Source: Prostheceraeus crozeri
Lineage: Eukaryota > Platyhelminthes > Polycladida > Euryleptidae
Reading direction: 5' to 3'
NCBI GenBank assembly: GCA_907163375.1
Contig: CAJQUW010008995.1
Span: 248,001-312,000 of the forward strand
DNA length: 64,000 nucleotides
The notes under the pieces were generated by a model that searched no databases, was not told the DNA's origin, and saw only the letters and a program-made list of their open reading frames with translations. The translations under genes and the position numbers were made by a program. Positions within the stretch are counted from its first letter, which is position 1. The number at the start of each line of letters is the position of its first letter. Shown piece by piece: positions 55,679 through 64,000 of this stretch.

Positions 55679-55978
55679 ACGTAACAAGAAGAATGTCAAA
55701 ATATCATTAGTAAAGTTAAAGATAAGTCATAGACAGAGAAGTTAAACGTTCATGAGCACATAACACCTTTTATGTGCTACCTTTTCATCACATCTGCCAT
55801 AGCATGTAATTAAAGGATACCCACTTTAATTAAATTACGATATTCAATGGAAGTTAAAACTCCTCTATGATCAGGTAAATGTATTTATAACTCAACATAG
55901 CTAATAAGAAAATTTCTATGAACAATACTATGGTAACACAAAAAGAAAGAAAAACATATCAAGGAAAAAATGAGAAAG

Positions 55979-57317
55979 TAAAGAAGGCCTAAACGATATC
56001 ATGATTTTGTTTTTCTCACCGTCGATCTCAACATCCATTATTTTGTTATTTGGAATGGAAGTTTCAAGTTTATTTTCATTGACTTCTGTAATTTGAATGT
56101 TTGTTGTGGTCGACTTTGTCAATATTTCCGATGTCATTTTCATAGTTTTTTCAGGAATCACATTATACCCATTTATGCAATCAGATCGATGGCCTGTAAT
56201 TTTCTTTGCAGTTTCCTTGCTTCCATGTAGCTTCAATTATTCTACAAACTGCGCTTCGACGTCCGGAATGGTTAATGTAGTGAGCAGAATCCTCCCCTGC
56301 TGCATCCATCAAATTTTTTATCATTGCTTTCAATGTGCTTTGACCAATAGGAGAGTTGAGGTACCACACCTTCTCCGAAAATTTTGGGTGGGCCTGTAAA
56401 GAAAATGCCCCACTCGTATCATTGCTAGGTCGCAAATGTGAAAATTTCTTAAAAAGTTGTATGAGACATCTTCCTTCTACTTTGGCAGGATAAATATTGA
56501 AACATTTTGGTTCAATGTGATGGTCACGTAGTCCTCCTTTGTTGGCTTTTGAAATGTCTTCTTTATAATTTAGAACCTCGGTTTCATCAGGGAGCTTTTG
56601 CAACGTTAGTTGAGAGCCTTCTCCCCACTTCAATTGACGCAGCTCTTGGCCACCTCGCAATCCACAGTTTATCGAAATAAGATACAACAAGGTGCGCGTC
56701 AACTTTTTCGGACAATCACTTCTCAGTACCTTTTTCCCCATAGTTCTTCCTCTAGTTCAGATGAGATAGGCGCTGCTATTTTTCGATTCAAAGAAAGTCC
56801 TTTTGAAGTGGAAATTTTCATGGCAGTATCCAATGCATCTCTGCAGTTCAGGAATAGAGGATCTGTCATCAGCTGCCAATCCAAGAGTCGTTCAAATCGA
56901 ATATATCTTTGAATGCCAAAGAATAGTCTGAGAGCGATCTCCATTTTGTTTTCTTACTTCGTGAAAGAAAAATCTCAAAGCATCCGACAGCTTTTCCTTT
57001 GAAATACAATCCAACTTTTCATGACCATCACTAGATTCTTCTGAAAGATACATGAGCTGTGATGACTCTGAATTCAATATGCTCGCATTTCTCTCGCGTA
57101 TCCAATGGTCGAAAACGTTTCTTACCCACTGATTTTGATATATAGTACCTTTTGGGATTTGTTTTCGTCTTTCTTTTTCGATTTCATCTTCCGTCATAGG
57201 AGTTGAATGACGTGAGGCAACATTGCTTTCCATGGTTGAACCACTTAGAAAGTTTGCTAAGTTATCCAAATCAACATCAAAATCAAAATCATCATCAAGC
57301 AGTGATAGATATGACAT
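55979..57317 (-). pseudogene. DUF3504/Crypton tyrosine recombinase, frame-broken
   Basis: Four overlapping frame segments in order on the minus strand. 57317-56892: acidic N-terminus, IPKGTIYQNQWVRNVFDHWI (SAM-like arm-binding region). 56944-56723: GIQRYIRFERLLDWQLMTD. 56741-56181: ISINCGLRGGQELRQLKW (catalytic Arg I), DISKANKGGL (catalytic Lys) and YINHSGRRSAVC (H-x-x-R). 56236-55979: ITGHRSDCINGYNVI (second His and nucleophilic Tyr). All five active-site positions can be recognised, but about three frame changes separate the segments, so the gene is dead or the breaks are sequencing errors. It would cut and rejoin DNA in the nucleus. Related domains occur in host genes (KCTD1, QRICH1, ZMYM families), but inverted repeats around it favour a transposon. 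Confidence 0.8.
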
Positions 57318-57469
57318 GACTTTGATTGGTACGTTGATAGAATATGCGAAGGTTGGAAGTGAAATAATTTTCCTCTCTATATCCCAGACAATCGCATAGC
57401 CATCCTCTATCCATTACACAATGAAGATTAAATAGGTAAATGCAATATCAAATATTTTTGTAGAAATCG

Positions 57470-57694
57470 ATGCGCAAAATCATATTTGACAAGTCAATTG
57501 ACCAAAGGTTAAATCTGCTACAGGTAGAGATTTCCTTTATAGAACACTGTGAAACCCAGCATGAAGGAATCAAACAAAATTTTAACATGAACGTAACCGG
57601 GGTGTACCATAACAACGCAATGGAAAGACAGATCGCCGAAGCTGTAACAATCAGAAACAAAAATCAACAACAAATGACACTCATAGATAAATAA
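57470..57694 (+). pseudogene. possible retroelement C-terminal fragment
   Basis: A 74-residue frame with FNMNVTGVYHNNAMERQIAE followed by AVTIRN, a phrase style (x-RQ-x-x-EAV-x-I) I associate with C-terminal parts of some invertebrate retroelement proteins. It lies within the inverted-repeat element, on the opposite strand to the recombinase. Low certainty. Confidence 0.35.
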
Positions 57695-58102
57695 CAAAAC
57701 TGAATGGAATCAATCGAAATTGTCTACACTGACATTACAGCATTAAGAGACTATGGTATACAATTACATGCTATGGCAGATGTGATGAAAAGGTAGCACA
57801 TAAAAAGTGCTATGTGCTCATGAACGTTTAACTTCTCTGTCTTTGACTTATCTTTAACTTTACCAATGATATTTTGATATTATTCTTTTTACATGTTACT
57901 GAATTTGATTTGAAATCGTACTGTGTAATACTGTAAAATTGATTGACAAGGGCGGTCCGCCGAAATATATTTCGCAATAAGAAAAATGTCGTGCGTCGAA
58001 AGATTAATTATTTAATAATATCATTTACAAAATGCTTTGGACGATCTTTCACAAATATCAGTCAAAAATGTGAAGAGTTAATAGGATATTAATCTGATAG
58101 TG

Positions 58103-58200
58103 GTCAACGTGGCACAGTGGTTAAGTGCTCGGCCAAGCGATCTTTCAGTTCAGAGGTCGAACCCTGAAGGCGTCATGGGAAGTCTGCAGGAACGGCATTC
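58103..58200 (+). mobile_element. tRNA-derived SINE head
   Basis: TGGCACAGTGGTTAAG (58110-58125) fits a Pol III A box and GAGGTCGAACCCTG (58153-58166) fits a B box at tRNA-like spacing. The sequence does not fold as a full functional tRNA by eye, so a SINE head is favoured. Confidence 0.6.
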
Positions 58201-58214
58201 GGACTAAAAGAACT

Positions 58215-59022
58215 CATCGAGTATTAGGTAGAGTAGCAACTCAGCATTGATCAAATACCCAATGTGTATACAGTTTCGATTTCATTAGATGAATATGAGT
58301 CGAGACTATGGTGCCACCTGTGATATGCAAATGTAGAAATGTACACGAATTTGACTGATCATGACAGCAATACAGAATAAGGAATAGTATTGCTCAAATC
58401 TTCCATGTCATGACAACTCGAAGAGGGAATATAGTTTGCTAAATTAGCAATTCGATGGGTTACCATTGCTAAAAGCTCATCTTTATTATGATAAGATTAT
58501 TTTTCTAAGCGCAATCATATCACAATCGCCACAGAAAGAGCGAAACATTATAATCAAGGAAGCTGATCGTAATTAACTTTGTAAAATGTTAATGGGTCAT
58601 ACCACTATTCAGATTCAATTAAATGACGCTTTGTGAATCATGAAATCATGCCGCTAAAAACTGAATTAAAAACAGATGCACAATGAGATCTCAACTTCTC
58701 CTTGAAGACTTGTAGAGACTTGCATTATACTGTAGTTTATGAAATTCCCTAGATTGTTAGCTTAATTTCCGCTTAATTAAGATGCTTGTTAGCGAATATT
58801 CATTCCTTTTGATATCCAACTTGTTTCAAACTACTTATAAAGGGGCTTCATGTCGGTAGTATATAAATTTGCAAAAATTTAGCATTTTAAAAACTGCTCA
58901 AATAATTTTTTGGACCAGAGGAACGCCGTCTCATTAAAAACTGGATCTTTTCATATAAAATGTTTTACTGTATACAGATGCTTTTTTGAGTCGACACTCT
59001 ACCTATATATGCTTACTCCATG
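58215..59022 (-). mobile_element. MITE-1 complete copy, ~808 bp
   Basis: Best-preserved copy: R end ATTAGGTAGAGTAGCAACTC at the left, L end GAGTCGACACTCTACCTATA then GCTTACTCCATG at the right. AAAGAACT and AAAGGACC flank it, a possible 8-bp duplication with two differences. Confidence 0.8.
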
Positions 59023-60519
59023 AAAGGACCATAACGCCCCGGAGAAGTCTGACTATGTCAGCACCGTCCAAGCCCCCAATATGGCAAGTAGTGCAGTTAA
59101 AGCTTGAAGAAATTCGACTTTTCCCTTTGTTTAGGTTAGTGAGACTAGAATGGACAATAGCGGTTTGTTGACGGCAATTTCGACAGATCATTTAGACAGA
59201 GATTTAGGTCAGAGATACACACTGTTATTCGTTAAGTCCCAAATGAGTGCTTGAAGGACTACTGTATCTGAGTTCGAAATTATGACTAAGAAATGAGTCC
59301 AAAAATCTCGCACTCTTAGTGTCTGAAAACATCAGTGCTCATTTTAGAACTCTTTGGGTTCGAAAGCACGGTGCGTAATTCGCATTCATTTTAGTACTCA
59401 TCTAATGAGTTGTATAGGCCCAGCAACTCCAGTCGATAAGTACCATACGGCATTTCTAAACCTGCCTTCCATATGCACATCTATCTGTAAGAACTGCTGT
59501 GGCATTTATACGCATTTGGATCAATTAAATGAAAGCAGCTAACTTGGATCTCATGTCGTCTTTCTTTGAAAATTTGTCTTTTTCAAATCTTCACCTTACC
59601 GTATATTATAATACTGTAATAATAATGACAATTAACATGCCAACGGTATGTCCACGCGAAGAACGTGCGAATCGGTTGATTCGATTTCATAATGATCATC
59701 ACTGAAGTTAAAATAACATGTGTGTGTATATGCCGTCGGAAAAAAGTTAGTTCAATTAGTACCTTTGATGTAAATTGATGTCTTAGGAAATCGATGAAAT
59801 GTCACATGTTGCGTTGGAGGATCGTGTGTAGCCGTCATTACCAGCTGTGAGCACTCGCTACTTGAGACAGAAGTGACCTGAGTGATAATTTTGCTACAGG
59901 AGCTATGAATAATTGTTTTGACTTGCTGATTGGCGCCGTAGTTGCCCTAACACAGCCGTTGTCCAGTAATTTTAGTACTCTTCCGCTTAGTACTCAGATT
60001 GTTACTTTAATAGGACTTCAATATTTACAGTGTAATGTGAGAGCTACCAACATTTTCTACCTAAATTCACACACGAGCTTCTTAGTAATTTCTGTTTGTA
60101 GATTGCCACACAAAATGAGTAAATATCTATATTTCCTATTTATACTTCCAGTCGTCTTGTTACGGAGCGTCAAATATCGCAAAATCCCATTTGGTTATAT
60201 AGATTCTTATACTTCCGAGTTTGGTGCACTTAATAACACAATGATCAAGCATTCATTTAAATCTCTCAAAATGAAATTTGTCATTTTTGTGATTTTGATT
60301 GCATTTTTATGGCAGAATTCTCACACACACAGAAGGCAGATTGTGATATTCCTCGTAGACAGTAGCTTGTCCAATATGCTGTTAAACATAATGAAAGCGT
60401 CATGACAACCGCTGTTATTGTTGTAGATAAACAAACAGACTCTCCTGATCACAAAGCGAAACAAAATAAACACAATCGAATCATGCATAACAAAAAACAT
60501 TGCATATTCTCTTCGTTCT
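59023..60519. other. unassigned; one 166-codon frame
   Basis: A frame at 59905-60405 (+) is long for AT-rich noncoding DNA and has hydrophobic segments, but shows no known domain or splice context. It could be a decayed transposon or chance. Confidence 0.35.
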
Positions 60520-60636
60520 AATGGCTGTAACTTCATTTACATCTGTGAATCGGGCAGAAGTCTGAGAGAATGTATGAATGAACATCGCTATAATATTGCC
60601 CATAAGAATCATTCCATCGTTGACTTTCATGGTTAA
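60520..60636 (+). pseudogene. GIY-YIG endonuclease relic (Penelope-type)
   Basis: NGCNFIYICESGRSLRECMN then EHRYNIAHKNHSIVDFHG resembles the IYIGETGRSL...NEHR core of PLE endonucleases, with Cys for Gly in the YIG strand. About 39 codons only. Confidence 0.65.
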
Positions 60637-60782
60637 CGGTCGGATTGCAGTGCGGCTCTTGCAGACTGTGCATCTGCTCGTAAGCATATCTATGATGGAA
60701 TTAGATCAACGCATTACCTATACACCAAATGAGTTACAAAGAATAAGATCTCTTGCATGTACTGGACTGAACTGATCACATT

Positions 60783-61244
60783 GAAAAAATGGTAAAGAAA
60801 GTACAAATGAGAATGCATTTTATAAGTGAAATGATGCGATGTGGACTTCAAAATGAGGATATTATACGGTATTTCTGTGCTTGTGTCCGAAGCATCCTCG
60901 AATATGGTGCTCCAGTGTAGCACTTCGGAATCACCAAAGCTCAATCAATTGCTATTGAATCTGTTCAAAGACGACTGATAAGAATGATGGAACACATCCC
61001 ATATGATTATCATGATTATGATTATGACCGTCTTCTGCAAAAATATTCACTGGAAACACTTAGTTCACGACGTATGAACATCTGTCGGAATTATTTTAAC
61101 AATTTGCCAAAAGCTTTGAGTGAAAGAATTTCACACCGTCCACAAAAAACGGAAATATTGAGACGTAAAACAAATATCATCTTTTGTAACACCAACAGGT
61201 ATAAAAACTCCTTCTTGCCATCTGCAGTACAGAACTTCTCGTAA
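60783..61244 (+). pseudogene. LINE reverse-transcriptase C-terminus (CR1/L2 style)
   Basis: One frame with RYFCACVRSILEYGAPV, an in-frame TAG, HFGITKAQSIAIESVQRRLI, the C-terminal LSSRRMNICRNYFNNLP and NTNRYKNSFLPSAVQ motifs, and a stop. This is the usual end of CR1/L2/Jockey-group polymerases. The only break seen is the stop after PV. A microsatellite tail follows. Confidence 0.85.
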
Positions 61245-61330
61245 TTGATTTTTAGTGTGTATACATGTATATCTTCTCCTTTTCACTTTTTTGTAAAATG
61301 ATCAGCTTCTGCTGTCTAGTATTGAATAGA

Positions 61331-61353
61331 CATATTATTATTATTATTATTAT
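61331..61353 (+). repeat. (ATT)n microsatellite
   Basis: About seven ATT units ~90 bp after the LINE stop codon; CR1/L2-type LINEs often end in such short tandem repeats. Confidence 0.8.
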
Positions 61354-62639
61354 ACAGACAAAGTAGTTTCTTTTCATTGCACAGAACACAAACATGATGA
61401 ATCTGAAATGAAAATGTCTAAACTAAAAGAACTAAACGGAAACGAGAAACAAGGGAGAATAGAAGGACTCAGGTTCATCACTCAACTGATGACAGGTTGT
61501 AAGAAATATGCAGCATGTTTTACAATAATCTTCCATTATTGAGTCCAAATCTCCTCTCATTATGTCCCAATGAGTGATTTTGTATATGACGTTTCCATTA
61601 CTCACACTATGACTTGATCTTCAATGATATATGAACGGCCAAATTTCAAATTTTCTAATGTTAATATGCACATATTATGCCCTTTTCAACTTAATTCCTG
61701 ACGAAGATTGTGTTCAGTAGCCCATCTTACTATCCTCCAATCTAAACCAGTTGAAGTTTTAAAAATAATGTGGATTTGAAAAGACAGTGTTTCATGAAAA
61801 CTTATATTGAAGTTTCGTCGAACGATCCGTCTCTCGGGCTGTTGATTATTTGAAGAAAAGTACATATGTTTCCGTCATTATTGCTTGTTGTTGTAGCTTC
61901 TAGCCGCTTTGTCTCGTCAGATCAACGCTAATTACATGTTTTATCAGCCATCAACGGCAATTTCAATTGATTCGCGACATTTTTAGGGTAAACCTTAACG
62001 GCTCCTAATCGAATGTCACATGAGCGCCTGTATACCAAGAAGTTTGAAGGAATCGAACAAAATCGCAACAGAGCAAACGTTGAGGCAGATAGGCGAGAGT
62101 ATGCCGGATGACTGTCAAACAATGAGGGCCTAGAAATAGGGCGAAAGCGGATTTCTACTGGCTCTAGAGAACCTTCGAATGTGGGAAGGGCACTAGGGAT
62201 AGTAGTTGGAGGATGCGGACACAAATATTGGGATAGAAAACATGTAACCGAAGGATCATGCAGATTTTTAGAAAAGTTGATTATTCCAACAAAACTTGAT
62301 GAAGCAGTAGAAATGTCATGCTTCATCGACAAAAGTGAAAAACCGAAATAACTTCATTGCTTCTGCTTGAAGCGAAATCAAGGAGCAGACATGCAAAAAG
62401 TTTGCGAAGATGAAAGTGATATAAAAATAAACGGAAAATATAAGCTCCCTGAAATGCACACGTTAAAACACTACCAATTGATGCAAGTTAAAAAAGTTAT
62501 AACGATGTGCTCAAAAAATGGTGATCTAACTATGTAACAGCAAAAATTAACACAGAAGGAATATGAAATCGAACAAATTTAAATTCAAACATTCTCATAA
62601 ATTTGTTTTTCACACTCCTTTCTACATTTGAGCTGAAAT
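61354..62639. other. unassigned
   Basis: No recognised gene. The minus-strand frame at 61928-62332 (134 aa) starts with Met and is Pro/Ser-rich but has no domain I know. Confidence 0.35.
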
Positions 62640-62810
62640 TGCCGATGATGTGACAATAATAGAGACTATTGAATCTCTTGAGACTGATTTTGTTGTCCTT
62701 AACAGATATTGTGCTTCACAAAACAAGACTTGCTTTGAATATTTATAAATGTAAAGAGAAGATCGTTCCAATCCACGGTTGACATGTCCTGCACAGTTTC
62801 ATTCAGTCAT

Positions 62811-63110
62811 GTCAGTGTTGATTTTATTCGATTTCTTGGTGTCACGTTCTCAAAAAAGTAGTGCATTGAAGTTGCATGTTAGTGAAATTTGAAGAATGCA
62901 TCCCGTCGTCTTTACATCATCCGTTGTCTGCGCGAAACTTTGGGGAAGCATGAGCTGACTGTGATTTTCCGGGGAATCATTAATTCTCCATTTATGTATG
63001 TTTCACCGGTATTTGGTCATTTTTCAAAAACGTTGACTGAGAATGATAATCATTTTTTCAGAAGATCACACCGTTTGGTTTGTGGACGTGAGTGTGAATG
63101 TGGCAAGTTT
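62811..63110 (+). pseudogene. LINE reverse-transcriptase thumb fragment
   Basis: VSVDFIRFLGVTFSKK, three in-frame stops, then KNASRRLYIIRCLRETLGKH and SPFMYVSPVFGHFSKTLTEN, equivalent to the region just before the C-terminal end in the 60.8-kb relic. 5' truncated. Confidence 0.75.
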
Positions 63111-63149
63111 GACCTGTTTTCGGAGAATAAGCTTAGTACTTCGATATGG

Positions 63150-63518
63150 GTTGAAATTTTGTGCCGTTTGATAGCGATAGAAGAGGTGTTAAGACGAATT
63201 ATGGGGAAAATGGTTGTTTGGTTGTTGAAGAATGACATTCAAGACGCTGTAGGGCCTCTTCGAACGTGCTCCGGACTGCAGTCTGGAATAGAATCGGCCA
63301 TTCATGCAATCAAACAACTGTTAGATAATTCAGAAACTGAAGCCATGATGCTTGTTGACGCGACAAGCGCCTTCAATTCACTGAATAGAAACGTCGCATT
63401 ACATAACGTCAAACAGAAATATCCTCCTTTCTTTCATTATTTGAACAACACTTATCAGAAACCTACGAAATGGTACATCGAAAATAATCGTAAAGACAAA
63501 AATTTCATTTTTTTCTGA
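63150..63518 (+). pseudogene. reverse transcriptase fragment of another family
   Basis: In the same frame as the preceding LINE piece: LCRLIAIEEVLRRIMGKMVV, GPLRTCSGLQSGIESAIHAI and EAMMLVDATSAFNSLNRNVA. The last holds the motif A Asp of an RT palm. This sequence style recurs in invertebrate mobile RTs whose class I cannot assign; it is not the normal continuation of the LINE before it. YxDD is absent. Confidence 0.6.
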
Positions 63519-63530
63519 AGAAGGTTGTAG

Positions 63531-64000
63531 TCAAAGAATTAGATTGTTTAATCGTATCACTTTGCTAGAAGTGCAAACTGATTCAAACAGATGGCACATG
63601 CAGGAACTTAATAAGTGGACAAAAAGAAATTTTTAATACCTTAAAGAGATAGAAAAAATAGTCGCGCGTCGCTTGCGGATTGCTCTGAATTCCTTCAAAA
63701 TGTTCCGATCGTCAAGACTCTATCAGATTCGAAGAATTCAGATCATTGCGGAAAGGTTTCTCGATAATGTTGGGTCCTCCGATCGTTTTAAAAAAAGTTA
63801 GCAGGCGCATGAAAAAACGTTCACAAACTTCTCTGTAGAACTTGACATCGACTGCGTCGCTTTGCTGTGTGATCCGGTTGATAACAGTCACTGAAAATTT
63901 GCACAATTTGGCGTGTTTAATGTTTAACTGGCTGCTCATTGTTCGATTGCTATGGTATTATGTCAGCTGATTGTGCCATTTCATTTGCATTACATGTTCC
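63531..64000 (-). mobile_element. S-family copy, runs off the window
   Basis: Reverse S copy beginning CAAAGAATTAGATTGTTTAA. Its order matches 35503-36022, with the last ~40 bp beyond the window end. Confidence 0.82.

Larger units (their letters stand above)
55077..58042 (-). mobile_element. Crypton-type recombinase element with long inverted repeats
   Basis: The left inverted repeat is 55077-55216 plus 55679-55812 (split by an insertion); the right one is 57766-58042, about 275 bp. They match closely (TTTCGACGCACGATATTTTT; TTAACTTCTCTGTCT; CACATCTGCCATAGCATG). Between them lies a tyrosine recombinase gene on the minus strand. Animal Cryptons are usually described without long inverted repeats, so either this is an unusual element or the repeats belong to a separate family that flanks it. 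Confidence 0.65.

Noticed and set aside
59905-60405. 166-codon + strand frame as a host membrane protein
   Set aside because: Hydrophobic stretches come from T-rich DNA; no signal peptide, domain or splice context supports it.

Overview
This is an AT-rich animal (metazoan) nuclear sequence. Few pieces look like host genes, and none is a complete gene: one terminal exon of a small Cys-rich secreted protein (6612-6986, + strand, with poly(A) signal), one signal-peptide plus Ig-domain exon (10274-10586, +), and one phase 1-1 exon with an LDL-receptor class A module (47658-47996, +). Exon-intron structure, AATAAA and extracellular modules point to an animal. The mix of Penelope-like, P-like, piggyBac, hAT, Tc1/mariner and Crypton-type sequences fits a marine invertebrate, perhaps an echinoderm or relative, but the phylum cannot be fixed from this window.

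The rest is mostly transposon sediment, much of it datable by nesting. 0-10 kb: palindromic copies of a long-TIR family (here MITE-1), a TA-flanked MITE, a broken Tc1/mariner next to an apparently intact DD34E Tc1 transposase (3780-4829), repeat M, the Cys-rich exon and a hAT BED relic. 10-20 kb: the Ig exon, inverted repeat P2 with hairpins, an S-family MITE with a perfect 8-bp target duplication (14688-15209) and a Crypton-type recombinase relic. 20-30 kb: a 125-bp tandem repeat, a 26-G run, repeat N, a foldback with ~320-355 bp arms, a LINE tail and a TA MITE. 28.8-31.7 kb: unit A between outward MITE-1 ends. 32.8-33.6 kb: a piggyBac-type element. 34.6-35.3 kb: repeat R joined to a fragment of 18S rRNA. 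36.5-38.6 kb: a head-to-head pair of Penelope-like elements (PLE) inside one 12-bp target duplication. 39.3-40.1 kb: a complete-ended hAT. 40.4-41.2 kb: a second copy of R split by a solo-LTR-like fossil and a PLE-end palindrome. 41.3-45.0 kb: unit B, nearly identical to unit A but interrupted by a P-like THAP transposon (42090-43915) with its 8-bp duplication; unit A is the empty site. 45.6-47.6 kb: inverted copies of M and N, then the LDLa exon. 50.7-51.8 kb: a second PLE with an inverted 5' segment. 53-59 kb: an S copy split by hairpin element H1, a Crypton-type recombinase gene between ~275-bp inverted repeats, a tRNA-derived SINE head and a full MITE-1. 60-64 kb: GIY-YIG, LINE and other reverse transcriptase relics and one more S copy.

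No host operon or pathway is visible. The strongest stories are the element-in-element insertions with paralogous empty sites (P in unit B; LTR and PLE palindrome in R), the repeated head-to-head PLE geometry with hammerhead-type motifs, and a set of AT-rich palindromes capped by similar GC-rich loops that known families do not explain.
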